Shown: positions 12,121 through 24,251, counted from the first letter of the stretch. The stretch is DNA of 64,000 bases from Symsagittifera roscoffensis (GCF_963678635.1 NC_087064.1:43707159-43771158), one strand, 5' to 3'. Numbers and translations: made by a program. Notes: a model not told the origin generated them from the sequence alone.

Positions 12121-15100
12121 CTCTCTTCTTCATTAAAATAAGAGACATTATTATTTGTGACTACGAACAATTTTTAAGTACTTTATGGTTAATTTCCACC
12201 CCTTGTTATAGTTTTTGGTCATTTTAGTTTGATTAATAACACCGAAAAAAAAACATTTTCATTGGTTATCAATTTTTCTTTTTAGTTTTTAAAATAGGAA
12301 GAATTTTTGCGGTTCTTTTTGAGTACTGTCTATACGATCTAAGTTGAACAAAAAAGTATGCAAATACATTTTGCTCATGGAGCTGCCACCCGACAGGCTG
12401 ATGCGTTTTTGGTATTCTACCAAGCCGAACTAAATTGTAAACGTACTATTTCATAGAATGCAAGTTTTGGCTTGAAAATAAAATTATTTTTATTAAATGA
12501 GTGTAGAAGAACGCGTTTAATTTATGGCAGCAAAATAAAGCGCTATAATATTAGCGTCGGATAACATTATGTTGGTCGCGTTTAATTTTCTTACATTTTC
12601 GCTTGTCGCTTTTAACTTTCCTTCGGACCTCAAAAACGAGCAGCAACTGCCAGTGAAAAAAAAACTTGGAAGATGAATGCTGAACCCCTGTCATATAGAA
12701 TATAGCTTTAGCGAAAATGCTAGAGGAAAAACACCGGTAAGTCCGTCGAAAAAATCCCCACACCTTTCCTTATCCCTACTTTGATATAAATAACCTGATA
12801 ACTACTGCTATTTTATTCATGAAAATATTCCAACGTTTCAATTGAAAACTGCAAATTGATATCAATCTAATTTAGTTTGTGTGACGACAACTGCAATTCT
12901 TATGACGCAAGTAAAACGAAGACAAAGGTAAAATTATATCTAATTTCTGTAACTCAATATCACAATCAAGGAATGCGTGTGACAATGAAATTGGATAACA
13001 AGGCCAGGAGTTGATAAAACCGCAGGAATTTTGGCAAGGCATATGTTCCTCACAGCACCCAAATTTTCCCAAAAAGCATGCATGGACGCAAATTATTTCC
13101 CAGATAACTTGGTGCGATTAACCGGTTAATTATATTTCATGCGGTTAAAATTGTTTCAATAACCAATTAAATTTAAGAGCTTTGAGGTGTAGCGACGTAG
13201 TTGAGTGATACGATACATATGGCCATTTGGCTCTTGGCATAAAGCTCGACTACCAAAAAAACTTTAAAACTGAAAACCATCTTGACTAGCATAAAAATCG
13301 AAACATTCAATTAAAATAAAATCATTAGGATCTTGTTAACTAACCCCTCTAAGCATGTTTTTTGTCAGCGCACAAATATACTTATATTTATCTAAGTATA
13401 CTTACACTTACTTATACTTAATATGTATCAAATATACATTCCAATTATAGGTTCGATCAGAAAAAAAATGAAGGTCGCAAAATAGTATCAAAGAGGGACT
13501 CTTTGTGCGGCTATGGGATCAAATCCCTGGGGGCGGTGGTTGGTGTCATATGCTCCCTTTCTAAATCCTTCGCTGAGACAAATTGTGACTGATCACAAAT
13601 TATCCCCAACTGATCACAATTTATGTGATACAAAGTTTGGATCAAGTTAACATCCTAAAAAACACCCCCTCTCCCTCCCCTCAAATAGACCAAGCTAAGA
13701 TCCTCCACCCCAGCGTTCGATGTAAATTAAATTTGCTGAGCGCTGCGTGTAGAACTCTCTATTCCGATTGGCTGAAAATTTGAACTCAGAGCCAAAGTTA
13801 GGCAAGTTAACATCCTCCCCCTAAACATATCTATTCTCAGAAATGCAAGTTTCAATTTAAATGGATGTTTCTTGTTCTTTTCTGTTTCTGAGAAAATTAT
13901 CAAAACTATTCTAGTCAATAAATTTTCATGTTTTTGAACGTACGCTAATGGAGCTTCATGCTAGTCGGGCGGTCACCAGACTGCTCGTATATGAGGGCGC
14001 AGCCCTGAAGGTTCCTACCGCAATGTAGATGGTCCCAAATAGCTTTCGTGAAGAAAAATTTGATTGCCTATAAATTTTGAACTTGTTTATTATTCATCCC
14101 ATGACAGCCAACATAAAACTTGAGTCCTATAGGGATTTAATTTGACCAATTCTCTTGACTCAATTCAATTTGGAACATTGGATAATTCGATATGCAAGAC
14201 TCACTCACGCTACATATTCCGCGTCGTATATATTTTCTTCAACGCGCGCATTTGTAGTCCGGGACATTCCGAGACACGCAAACCATCAAAACCTTACAGA
14301 AAAGGGTTGCAGATGAAAAGTCTTATGTCTTTGAGTTTGAACTCAGAGAGTCGATACTTTCATTTCGTATAAAAATTTTAATTAAAAACTAATATTTCAA
14401 TTGCCTACATTTGTCTGAATAAAAAATTAGCCAAGAATACATATTCGTGTAGTTCTTCGAAAAGACACAAGTTGTTTGAAAAAGGTCAAACACGCATTAA
14501 ACTGTTGTTTATTTCACTCAAATTTTTCTGATACTCCGCTAACATTTGGCCGCTTTAAAGCTGCCGAATGGGCAATTTTTATTAATTTTAATTCTGCGCT
14601 GAATGCGGATGTTTGACTTTCATTTTATCTAGAACGCCTCCTTAAGTTCAGTACTCATCTTCCGATAAATTTTTCAATTTTCTCAACTTAGTCTTTTCTG
14701 TATATTGACTGCCCGCGAAAGCAATTATAAATCTAACAACCCGGACATCCCGTGAACAAATTTGGAATCTTTCAACTCTTTTTCGCAGGTAAGTTAATTG
14801 TAGAATCAAATTAGTGAAACTTCTTGGTAGAATAGGTTTTTGTCGAATTCAAAAACTTATTATTACTCAATAACTATTTTTTCTGTCAAATGGGCAGCTT
14901 ATCGTTTCATCTGATCCCTTTCGTCAGGATGATTCAGCGCTCGCACAAAATCAGGGTCCTCAAAAATCTGATGAAGGAATACTTGTGCGGTATCCGATTA
15001 AAAACTGTCGGTCGTGATTCAGCGCCCAAATACAAAGAAATATTCCAACTATCAAATGAAAAGTACATCATAATCGCAATTTTTTCCAATACCGCCATTA

Positions 15101-15440
15101 ACACTTTCAATCAAATTTAACTGACATTTTTGGTTTCTTCCAAGATGAGATTTTTTTAAATTCAACACTACTTGGGAACAATTCGTCTATTAAAAAACAA
15201 CGATTTTAAAACAGCGGCTGAACGGCGCTCAGCGCCAGCGCAACAAACTTACCAAACGACAACAAAGCCGAAAATTACCTTGACAGAAAACCTTTTGGAC
15301 GACAAAAAAACAACACTTAAGTTAATAAACCCCCTCACTCTCAAATGAAAGCAACGCATACACAATTTTTTTTGCTCGTCGCAGAAGCAGACATGAATAA
15401 AGCCGACAATTTTTTGTGAAGCGGAATATTTCACGTCTGA
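12121..15440. other. Intergenic region, no recognisable gene
   Basis: Only AT-rich sequence is seen, with a weak ACTTATA-type simple repeat around 13,376-13,440. A degenerate relative of the hAT MITE interior lies around 13,485-13,690. A copy of the GGGCGAAGCCC repeat core is at about 13,978-14,020 (listed separately). Open frames here lack motifs. Confidence 0.4.
13978..14022 (+). repeat. GGGCGAAGCCC-core repeat copy (degenerate)
   Basis: Contains GACTGCTCGTATATGAGGGC followed by GCAGCCCTGAAGGTTCC, a diverged copy of the core seen at 34,268, 43,975 and 47,568. Only the core is recognisable here. Confidence 0.55.
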
Positions 15441-15450
15441 AAATAAAAAC

Positions 15451-15535
15451 AGGTCCTGTCAGATTCGAACCATAGACCTTCGTCGTACCAGGCGTGTTCG
15501 CGTGTTCGTTACCTCCAAACCAAGCGTGCCGAAGA
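15451..15535 (-). repeat. tRNA-like (SINE-type) promoter module 1
   Basis: On the minus strand, TGGTTTGGAGGTAACG resembles an A box, and about 40 bases later GGTTCGAATC is a perfect B-box type sequence. A clover-leaf with conventional stems could not be drawn by eye, so this is better read as a tRNA-derived SINE head or tRNA pseudogene than as a working tRNA. Confidence 0.45.
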
Positions 15536-15827
15536 CACAAAGAAAGTAGAATTAACATAGAGTCGAAATTGCACTTCGCATACACAAGCAAAAATTTGAC
15601 CGATAACGCTACTGGAAAAAACTGAATGAGTGAAACTTTACAAAATTTCTGAAGTGACACAATCCAATTATGAGTTTATTGAATTGTTAAGTGACGCAAG
15701 CCAATTATGACGCATTAGCAGTATCAGTCAATTTGAAAAAAAAAGAAACTTATCAACTAACATGCATCAATTTATAGAGCGGACGCATTTTAACTAGTAT
15801 ACGAAAAAAGTTCATTAAAAACATCCG

Positions 15828-15900
15828 ACCCTGCCCAGGTTCGAACCCTCTTATTTTGTTCAGGGTCTTCTTCCCTACCTCTACGCTACAGATCCACGAT
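15828..15900 (-). repeat. tRNA-like (SINE-type) promoter module 2
   Basis: On the minus strand, TGTAGCGTAGAGGTAGGG fits the polymerase III A box and GGTTCGAACC is a B box, separated by about 30 bases. The acceptor ends do not pair convincingly. A second module of the same type lies about 370 bp to the left. These are likely heads of tRNA-derived SINEs. Confidence 0.5.
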
Positions 15901-15904
15901 ACTT

Positions 15905-16799
15905 CGAAATTAAAGTACTATTTGTAATAAAATAGTCTGTGTTAATACCCTTAGCATTGGCTGTACTGAATAGCTGGTTATTGATCAAAATGGACACTTT
16001 CAAATTGATTACAATTTGTCGCAACATTTGCGCCGCAACAATATTTGCAACTTAGGTTGGAAAAAAAGATAGCTTATACTATAACACAAGCTTTGCTTGT
16101 GTAAATAACATGACCCTACATTTACCATTTGTAATTTTGACCATTCTGTGCCTAAAGTTATTTACGGGGGAAAAATTCTATCGCAAGGGTTATTATTATG
16201 TTGCACAAATAAATGGCTTCTAATCTATTTGAAAGTCATATTCTGGTGAAAAGCATGTGCCGGGACTATTTTGAGCAATAAAAAAAACTCAATTTTTTTG
16301 TGTTTTACTTTTGTAGTCGGAACCTTCTGGTACATCATTGTTTCATGTTTAATTCAGCATTACCCCTTTTCTCTTGTTCTTGAAGTCGCAGTTTAATCCT
16401 ATCTAATTTGAAGTAATATGTCTCAAGCAAAATTTTCAATTATATTCTGAACCCAATTCGAAGAACTTCATTTCCGCGCGCACTCTCCACGGTGTTAATT
16501 ATCACAATTTCGCTATAATAGGTTTGCATCAAGTAACATCGTCGTATGTCATCCTTTTATTCAATTTTCATCCAAAGAGTCTTTCAATATCACTTTCGCG
16601 GTTCGATAATTTACACTTCCGCAATTTACATAATTACACTTCCACAATAGAATTAACACTTTCGCTGTTCGATAGAGGAGTTTGCCTTCCTTTTAACAAA
16701 GGAAAAGAAGTGAACTTAAAAACAACCCAAAAGTCAAACCGCGAAAAAAATTATCGCGACCTATATAAGAGTCTGCACTACGTTCATCAAATTTTCTGA
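15905..16799. other. Intergenic, with weak CACTTYCGC short repeats
   Basis: No gene is visible. Around 16,580-16,675 phrases such as CACTTTCGCGGTTCGATA and ACACTTCCGCAATTTACA recur irregularly, a minor local repeat. Confidence 0.35.
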
Positions 16800-16953
16800 A
16801 AAAAAAACACATTTTTGAAAAGCCAGGTCAAAAATCCCGTTAAACAAAAAAATCGCGTTTTGGCGCGCGCTCCCTTTCAAAATTAGTATATTATGGGTCG
16901 ACTCCCTGAAGGAAAGTGGCATCCTCCCTCATCTCCCCCTAAATCCGCCCCTG
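16800..16953. mobile_element. hAT-type MITE fragment, one end only
   Basis: The right end CCTAAATCCGCCCCTG matches the terminal inverted repeat of the MITE at 43,295-43,726. The interior (AAAAATCGCGTTTTGGCGCG, then a CTCCCT tract) is also shared. The left terminus is missing, so the copy is truncated. Confidence 0.65.
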
Positions 16954-17004
16954 AACCTACCCATAAGTGAAAACCGTTTTGTCAAATCTTTAAATTAAGT
17001 ATCT

Positions 17005-17010
17005 TTTATT
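17005..17010 (-). terminator. Likely polyadenylation signal of DRG2
   Basis: The minus strand reads AATAAA 17 bases after the DRG2 stop codon. This is a canonical animal polyadenylation hexamer in the expected place for a short 3' untranslated region. Confidence 0.6.
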
Positions 17011-17026
17011 AGAAAAATTCACGAGT

Positions 17027-17362
17027 TCATTTTGTTACAATTTGAATTACATCTTCATGATGCATTACATGTTGAAGACCCACTCGCTGTGGAGAAAATT
17101 TGACACTTGTTCCCCACACAAGAGCATACTTGCATTGGTCAGCTAAGTCTCTGTGTATAGATCGGCAAACACCTTTAACGTTGGTTCCATTTCTCAAGAT
17201 GATTCCGTTTTCATTGTCCAACTCTGGTTTATTACCTGGTTTCTTTGTGAATATCATGATCAACCCGAGGTAATCCCACATTACATCCAGCAGGTAGTCC
17301 AGATTCAGGCCCATTTCACAACTGGTCACAATACAGTAAGGAAGATGTGCTATTCTATCAAC
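17027..17362 (-). CDS. DRG2: DRG2 exon 3 (C-terminal part with TGS domain)
   Basis: This exon encodes residues 256-366 and the TGA stop (17,027-17,029). It starts after an AG acceptor at 17,363-17,364 and continues in phase 0 from exon 2. It carries the last part of the G domain (TSCEMGLNLDYLL, containing the G5-region serine) and a C-terminal TGS domain that ends RVGLQHVMHHEDVIQIVTK. The TGS domain is the conserved RNA/ribosome-associated module of DRG GTPases. There is no frameshift. Intron 2, between this exon and exon 2, is only 127 bp (17,363-17,489). Confidence 0.95.
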   Translation of the reverse strand, partial: VDRIAHLPYCIVTSCEMGLNLDYLLDVMWDYLGLIMIFTKKPGNKPELDNENGIILRNGTNVKGVCRSIHRDLADQCKYALVWGTSVKFSPQRVGLQHVMHHEDVIQIVTK

Positions 17363-17489
17363 CTTTAAAAAAATAAGTTATTTGCTTCAGTAACTAACAT
17401 AAACCCTGTTTTTTATTAAATTCCTGGTGACATGTAAATTCAAAAATTAAATTCGACCGGTAAACGACCAGTAGTAATATACGACTCAC

Positions 17490-17800
17490 TTCTTCAATTG
17501 TGATTTGATCCACTTTGTTGTAGACATAAATACAAGGCAGATACATTCGGTTGGCGCAAATGACGTCAATCAACTGGTCGGTGGTAATGTCTTCGCGAAT
17601 AACTAATTCGCAATTATGAATTTTGTATTCGTGCAAGATAAGTTGAGCTAGTTTTTCAGATATATTTGTCAGTGGAACCATAGATGTCAGCTTCACACCG
17701 CCTGTCTTTTTCAGTTTAAAATAAACATCTGGCTTTTTTGTATTTAATCGAATCCCCATCGCTTCTAGTTCCCGCGTTAACAGGTCTTTCTGAATATCAC
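17490..17800 (-). CDS. DRG2: DRG2 exon 2 (G4 motif)
   Basis: This 311-bp exon encodes residues 152 (split) to 255. It follows an AG acceptor at 17,801-17,802 and ends at a GTGAGT donor (17,484-17,489). The first codon is completed with the last base of exon 1, giving KG-DIQKDL, which matches the family at this position. The G4 motif NKVD, which gives guanine specificity, is at residues 246-249 within YVYNKVDQI. The segment between G3 and G4 contains the DRG-specific insertion ending LILHEYKIHN. Intron phases are 1 (intron 1) and 0 (intron 2). Confidence 0.95.
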
Positions 17801-18059
17801 CTATCAAAAAAGATAAAAATCACCAATAGATTTGAGTTTTTTTCATTGGATAACCTCCAAACTGTAGCAATTAGTACAAGTATGATAAATAAGTCCCCCG
17901 AAAAACGCATGAACAAGTATCGCTAATCGCAAGCGTAAAACAAGCTTTAAAACTTGTGATATTTTTTGGCGTGTAGGGAGAAGATAAAGGGACCAAAACT
18001 AAGCCAAGCATTTTCTTCAAATGACTCAAGTTGCCTATCAAGATTTATCGAAAAAAAAA

Positions 18060-21000
18060 GAAAAAATCTGTATTTTTAAAAGTTATTTAGACTTTTTGGA
18101 AGTTTTGTGTTGCTGAAGCGCAAACTCACACTACAAAAGCTGGTCTTATAATTTTAAAATTTCTTTTTAGAGCTTAATAAAAATGACTTAAGCAATACAA
18201 GCTTGCTTTACTCGCTATACAATTGAACCAAAAATCAAACGTTTCAAACCGGTTTATTTCGACAAAATTTTAAAATATAGATCGAGTCACGAATGAAAGG
18301 GCTTCGAGTATTTAACAAATTATAAGGACCCGCAGATATTGGAAATAAGATATGCATCATTTGAGAGCACTCTGACAGCACCCAACCACAGGATTTTTTT
18401 TACTTATACTTTGAAAAACGATAAAATTCTGAGAAGTTCTTTGAAACATTCTAAAATGACATCAAAAAACGCCACATCTCGGAAACTAAAAGCAGATGAG
18501 CAGTCGCATTGGAAGGCAAAAATTGTAACTCCTGAGAGTAATCTCACAGAACCCAAATACAGCGTTCGGAATTTCAAATTTTAAGAAACTTCTAACTTAA
18601 ACTTTCAAGAAAAAACTTTCTGAAAAACCATAAAAACGTCATATCTCAAAAACACAGACTAGAGCAGTCATTTGGAGGCAAGATTCGCAACCCCTGACAT
18701 CTTGACCGTACTCTGACAGTCCCCAACTTAAGGAATGTGAATTTCAAGAAGAAACAAAATTAGAGAAACAAAATTAATTTACGTTTTCTGAAAACTTTTT
18801 GAAAAAAAATCACAAAAAACGTCATATCCCAAAAATACAAGGATTTGAGAAGTCATCTTTGGTGGCGAAACTTACATCTTCTGGGAGTACCCTGACAGAG
18901 CCTCAAAAATTTATCGAAAACTACAAGGATTTGAGCAGTCATATTCAAATGAAAGATTCGCAACTCCTGAGAGTACCCTCACAATTTCTTATTGATATCT
19001 TCAAAAATGTTGAATTTTTTTTTAGTTTTTTGACAAGTTTTGAAAAAATCATAAAAAAACGTCACATCTCGAAAACTACAAGTACCTGAGAAGTGAGATT
19101 TGGAGGCAAGACTCGCAACCCTTGAGAGTACCCTGACAGCCCCCAACTACGGAGTTGAGAATCTCAAATTTTCAGAAATTTTTAAAAATTAAGTTTTCTC
19201 GAAACTTTTGAAAAATCTCGAAAATTGCTGTATCTCTTAAATTAGGAGGATTTGTTTACTCAAATTTGAAGGCCAAAATCGAAACACCCGGGGAAACCCT
19301 GACAGCATACCACTATTGGGTCGCTAATTGCAAAATTGGTGAAACAAACACTCCTTTCAAACAGGAAAATCGTAAAAAATCTTAACCAGTGTTTCGAATT
19401 TATGACAACTCACAAAAGCCGCAGTTATTAGAAATAAAAATTGCATCGTTTGAATGTACTCTGACAGCACCCAAGTACAGGGTTCATAATTTCAAATTTT
19501 GTCAAGTTAATCAATTTTTTTAATTCAAAAGTTGGGAAACCATACAATTTTGTGAATTTTTTTATATCTAAGTTCTTTGAACATTAAAAAAAGACATTAC
19601 AAACGTGAAATCTCGGAAACTAAAAGCATTTGAGCAGTCGCAACCGGATTTAAAATTTGCAACACGAAACTCCTGAGATTACCCTAACAGTACCCAACTA
19701 CAAGGTTGAGAATTTCAATACTTTTTTAAAAATATTTCTATTGAAATTAAATTTTTTGAAGTTTTTGTAATCTAAGTTTTCTGAAAAAAAAAATAAAAAT
19801 AAAACACGTCATATGTCGAAATTAAGAGTGCCTCACAGTTTCACACTATAAGATTGAGATCTTCAAACTTTTTAAATTTTTTATATCAAAGTTTTTCGAA
19901 AAAGTTCTAAAAAACGTAATATCTCGATAACTACAAGGATTTGAGAAGTACTATTCAGAGACAAGATTAGCAACCCAAGTAATTACCCTCACAGTTTCCA
20001 ACTACAGGATTGCTTTTTTCAAAATTGCGACTTACAAAACGAAAAAAAAAAACTTTTTTAACAGTTATTCAGACTTTTTGGAAGTTTTGTGTTGCTGAAG
20101 CGCAAACTCACACTACAAAAGCTGGTTTTATAATTTTAAAACTTCTTTTTAGAGCTTATTAAAATTTATTTGAGCAAAACAAGCTTGCTTTACTCGCTAT
20201 ACAATTGAACCAAAAATCAAACGTTTCAAACCGGTTTATTTCGACAAAATTTTAAAATATAGATCGAGTCACGAATGAAAGGGCTTCGAGTATTTAACAA
20301 ATTATAAGGACCCGCATATATTGGAAATAAGATATGCATCATTTGAGAGCACTCTGACAGCACCCAACCACAGGATTTTTTTTACTTATACTTTGAAAAA
20401 CGATAAAATTCTGAGAAGTTCTTTGAAACATTCTAAAATGACATCAAAAAACGCCACATCTCGGAAACTAAAAGCAGATGAGCAGTCGCATTGGAAGGCA
20501 AAAATTGTAACTCCTGAGAGTAATCTCACAGAACCCAAATACAGCGTTAGGAATTTCAAATTTTAAGAAACTTCTAACTTAAACTTTCAAGAAAAAACTT
20601 TCTGAAAAACCATGAAAAACGTCATATCTCAAAAACACAGACTAGAGCAGTCATTTGGAGGCAAGATTCGCAACCCCTGACATCTTGACCGTACTCTGAC
20701 AGCCCCCAACTTAAGGAATCTGAATTTCAAGAAGAAACAAAATTAGAGAAACAAAATTAATTTAAGTTTTCTGAAAACTTTTTGAAAAAAAATCACAAAA
20801 AACGTCATATCCCAAAAATACAAGGATTTGAGAAGTCATCTTTGGTGGCGAAACTTACATCTTCTGGGAGTACCCTGACAGAGCCTCAAAAATTTATCGA
20901 AAACTACAAGGATTTGAGCAGTCATATTCAAATGAAAGATTCGCAACTCCTGAGAGTACCTTCACAATTTCTTATTGATATCTTCAAAAATGTTGAATTT

Positions 21001-23270
21001 TTTTTTAGTTTTTTGACAAGTTTTGAAAAAATCATAAAAAAACGTCACATCTCGAAAACTACAAGTACCTGAGAAGTGAGATTTGGAGGCAAGACTCGCA
21101 ACCCTTGAGAGTACCCTGACAGCCCCCAACTACGGAGTTGAGAATCTCAAATTTTCAGAAATTTTTAAAAATTAAGTTTTCTCGAAACTTTTAAAAAATC
21201 TCGAAAATTGCTGTATCTCTTAAATTAGGAGGATTTGTTTACTCAAATTTGAGGGCCAAAATCGAAACACCCGGGGAAACCCTGACAGCATACCACTATT
21301 GGGTCGCTAATTGCAAAATTGGTGAAACAAACACTCCTTTCAAACAGGAAAATCGTAAAAAATCTTAACCAGTGTTTCGAATTTATGACAACTCACAAAA
21401 GCCGCAGTTATTAGAAAAAAAAATTGCATCGTTTGAATGTACTCTGACAGCACCCAAGTACAGGGTTCATAATTTCAAATTTTGTCAAGTTAATCAATTT
21501 TTTTAATTCAAAAGTTGGGAAACCATACAATTTTGTGAATTTTTTTATATCTAAGTTCTTTGAACATTAAAAAAAGACATTACAAACGTGAAATCTCGGA
21601 AACTAAAAGCATTTGAGCAGTCGCAACCGGATTTAAAATTTGCAACACGAAACTCCTGAGATTACCCTAACAGTACCCAACTACAAGGTTGAGAATTTCA
21701 ATACTTTTTTAAAAATATTTCTATTGAAATTAAATTTTTTGAAGTTTTTGTAATCTAAGTTTTCTGTGAAAAAAAAAAAATAAAACACGTCATATGTCGA
21801 AATTAAGAGTGCCTCACAGTTTCACACTATAAGATTGAGATCTTCAAACTTTTTAAATTTTTTATATCAAAGTTTTTCGAAAAAGTTCTAAAAAACGTAA
21901 TATCTCGATAACTACAAGGATTTGAGAAGTACTATTCAGAGACAAGATTAGCAACCCAAGTGATTACCCTCACAGTTTCCAACTACAGGATTGCTTTTTT
22001 CAAAATTGCGACTTACAAAACGAAAAAAAAAAACTTTTTTAACAGTTATTCAGACTTTTTGGAAGTTTTGTGTTGCTGAAGCGCAAACTCACACTACAAA
22101 AGCTGGTTTTATAATTTTAAAACTTCTTTTTAGAGCTTAATAAAATTTATTTGAGCAAAACAAGCTTGCTTTACTCACTATACAATTGAACCAAAAATCA
22201 AACGTTTCAAACCGGTTTATTTCGACAAAATTTTAAAATATAGATGGAGTCACGAATAAAAGGGCTTTATTATGACAATAGCGGGTAACGCACCTCCGTT
22301 GCTTCGACTATTTAACAAATTATGAAGACCCGCAGATATTGCAAACTGGGAAGTTCTTTGAAACATTCTAAAATGACATCAAAAAACGCCACATCTCGGA
22401 AACTAAAAGCAGATGAGCAGTCGCATTGGATTGAAAAATTTGAAACACCTAAGAGTATCTTCACAGAACCCAAATACAGCGTTGGGAATTTCAAATTTTG
22501 AGAATCTTCAAACTTGAACTTTCCAGAAAAACGTTCTGAAAAACCATAAAAACGTCATATCTCAAAAACAGACTTAAGCAGTCACATTTGGAGGCAAGAT
22601 TCGCAACCCCTGACACCTTGAACGTACTCTGACAGCCCCCCAACTACAGGGTTGTGAATTTCAAGAAAAAACAGAATTAGAAGAAACAAAATTAATTTAA
22701 GTATTCTGAAAATTTTTGAAAAAAATCACAAAAAACGTCATATCCCGAAAACTAAAATGATTTGAGAAGTCATTTTTCGTTGCGAAATTTACAACTTCTG
22801 GAGTTCCCTGGCAGAGCCTCAAAATGTTATCGAAATTTACAAGGATTTGAGCAGTCAAATTTGGAGGCAAGATTCGCAATCCATGACAGTACTCTCAGAG
22901 AGTACTCTGACAGCACCTAATTACAGGGTTGGGAATTTCAAAATTTGAAAAATAATTAATTTAAGTTTCCTGATATTTTTTGAAAAAAATCACAAAAAAC
23001 GTCGTATCTCGAAAACTGCAAGGATTTGAGCAGTCATGATTGGAGGCAAGATTCGCCATCCTTAATAGTAAACTTCAAGTTTTTAAAATCATTTCGTAAT
23101 TTGAGTTTTCTAAAATTTTTTGAAAAAATCACCAAAATCGTCTTATATCGTTAACTGAAAAAAATTTGGCCATTCAAAATTGGAGGCGTAATTCGCAACC
23201 CCTTGGTGAATCCGGACAGGATCCCAATATTGGCTGCTTATTTTAAACTCGGTGAAATAACCACTAAAAT
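18060..23270. repeat. Higher-order satellite: about 180-bp monomers in a 1,982-bp unit
   Basis: A phrase of the type CTGACAGCACCCAACTACAGG, preceded by TTTGGAGGCAAGATTCGCAA and followed by TTTTGAAAAAATCA plus CGTCATATCTCGAAAACTAC, recurs about every 180 bp. Roughly eleven diverged monomers and a non-satellite spacer of about 200 bp (starting TGCTGAAGCGCAAACTCACA) form one unit. The spacer begins at 18,111, 20,093 and 22,074, giving periods of 1,982 and 1,981 bp. Units 1 and 2 are nearly identical over their full length, while monomers within a unit differ strongly. Unit 3 is shortened and more diverged. Apparent frames inside (for example 18,339-18,584 and 20,321-20,566) are by-products of the repeat. 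Confidence 0.85.
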
Positions 23271-23295
23271 CAAACTGGAAAATCGAAAAAAAATC

Positions 23296-23402
23296 TTAAC
23301 CATTGCAATATACGATATAGCTTAAACATGCAAAAATAATACGTTGAAAAAGCTTAAACATGGCGAGATAGTGAAGCCCGCATTTAAATATATAATAGAT
23401 TT
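23296..23402 (+). repeat. Short interspersed repeat R, copy 2
   Basis: Shares CATTGCAATATACGATATAG, AAAATAATACGTTGAAAAAG and GCATTTAAATATATAATAGA with 23,502-23,629 and, more distantly, 11,985-12,120. It lies 100 bp from copy 3, and the intervening sequence is also partly repeated, so copies 2 and 3 arose by local tandem duplication. Confidence 0.6.
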
Positions 23403-23501
23403 ATTTCACCAAGTTTGAAAATTTGAATTTTCGCCAGGGTTGCTAATTTCAAACTTGGTGAAATAAACACTGAATTCAAACTCGAAAAAAAAAATCTTAA
23501 C

Positions 23502-23629
23502 CATTGCAATATACGTTATAGCTTAAACGTGGAAAAAATTCTTTTGTTAAACATGCAAAAATAATACGTTGAAAAAGCTTAAACATGGCGAGATAGTGAA
23601 CCCGCATTTAAATATATAATAGATAGATA
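23502..23629 (+). repeat. Short interspersed repeat R, copy 3
   Basis: Longer version of copy 2, with the segment TTTTGTTAAACATGCAAAAA retained as in copy 1. It ends in ATAATAGATAGATATGA, a short tetranucleotide-like tail. Confidence 0.6.
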
Positions 23630-23765
23630 TGACTCGACCCAATTTTGTGGTACCTAGTTTTGCGTGGAAAAAAGATTTTAAAAGAAAAGACGGAAATCAT
23701 AACTCAATTAATTTTAGGCATCATGACTCCGTTGTTTTTTCTTGAGCCATAAAATTTATATTTAC

Positions 23766-24219
23766 CTTTTAATGCGTCAAGCATCATCATTACCAAATCA
23801 GCAGTTCTTGCAACAGCTATTACTTGTTTTCCTCTGCCTTTTCCTTGTGCGGCACCTTCAATGATTCCTGGTAAATCTAGAAGCTGTATATTGGCTCCAT
23901 TGTAGTTTATGACACCGGGAATGCATGTAAGAGTGGTGAACTCGTATGAAGCAGCCTCGCTGTGCGTTTTTGTTAGCTTCGATAAAATTGTCGATTTTCC
24001 AACAGATGGAAAACCTATCAGTGCAACTCGTGCATCCCCTGATTTCATAACATCAAAACCATCTCCTTTAACTCCAGCTTTTGCACTAGGCTCCAGTAAC
24101 TGTTGACGATATTTTGCTAGTTTAGCCTTCAATAAACCCAAGTGATACTCTGTATTCTTGTTTTTCTGTGTACGGCTTATTTCAAACTCGATTTCGGAAA
24201 TTTTTTCAGCTATTCCCAT
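23766..24219 (-). CDS. DRG2: DRG2 exon 1: developmentally regulated GTP-binding protein 2
   Basis: This is the start of a complete DRG2, a cytosolic Obg-family GTPase that works with an RWD-domain partner (DFRP2/RWDD1) and is linked to translation. With exons 17,490-17,800 and 17,027-17,362 it makes 366 residues, the usual length for animal DRG2 (about 364). The start [14 protein letters not shown] is the family N-terminal helix-turn-helix start. The P-loop GFPSVGKST is at residues 69-77, the switch I TT in [10 protein letters not shown] near 95, and DLPG (G3) at 115-118. The exon ends at AAAAG followed by a GTAAAT donor (23,760-23,765). All GTPase motifs are intact and no stop interrupts the frame, so the gene is probably functional. 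The DRG1 paralogue is less likely because the N-terminus and the '[19 protein letters not shown]' region match DRG2 better. Confidence 0.96.
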
Positions 24220-24245
24220 TTCTGCTCAGCACAGGTCTGAAAAAA
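24220..24245 (-). promoter_or_regulatory. Candidate 3' splice acceptor just upstream of the DRG2 start
   Basis: Reading the minus strand, TTTTTTTTCAG ends at 24,237, and the DRG2 ATG follows 17 bases later. This is a strong acceptor by composition. It implies either an intron in the 5' untranslated region or, in phyla that use it, a spliced-leader trans-splice site. No obvious promoter was seen upstream. The sequence further upstream is LINE-derived, which fits a transcript start lying elsewhere. Confidence 0.5.
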
Positions 24246-24251
24246 AACTCT

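Larger units (their letters stand above)
17801..23765 (-). other. DRG2 intron 1 (5,965 bp, repeat-filled)
   Basis: The intron has a GT donor (23,765-23,764) and an AG acceptor (17,802-17,801). It contains no gene. About 5.2 kb is satellite-like tandem sequence (18,060-23,270), followed toward exon 1 by two copies of short repeat R. The intron is about 47 times longer than intron 2, almost all of it from the repeats. Confidence 0.85.

Noticed and set aside
15451-15900. Functional tRNA genes
   Set aside because: A and B boxes are present, but acceptor and anticodon stems do not pair convincingly, so I list them only as tRNA-like SINE modules.
18339-21072. Paired identical frames of 81 and 96 codons at 18,339, 18,799, 20,321 and 20,782
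   Set aside because: They lie entirely in the satellite units and repeat with the 1,982-bp period; their identity reflects duplication of the unit, not gene conservation.
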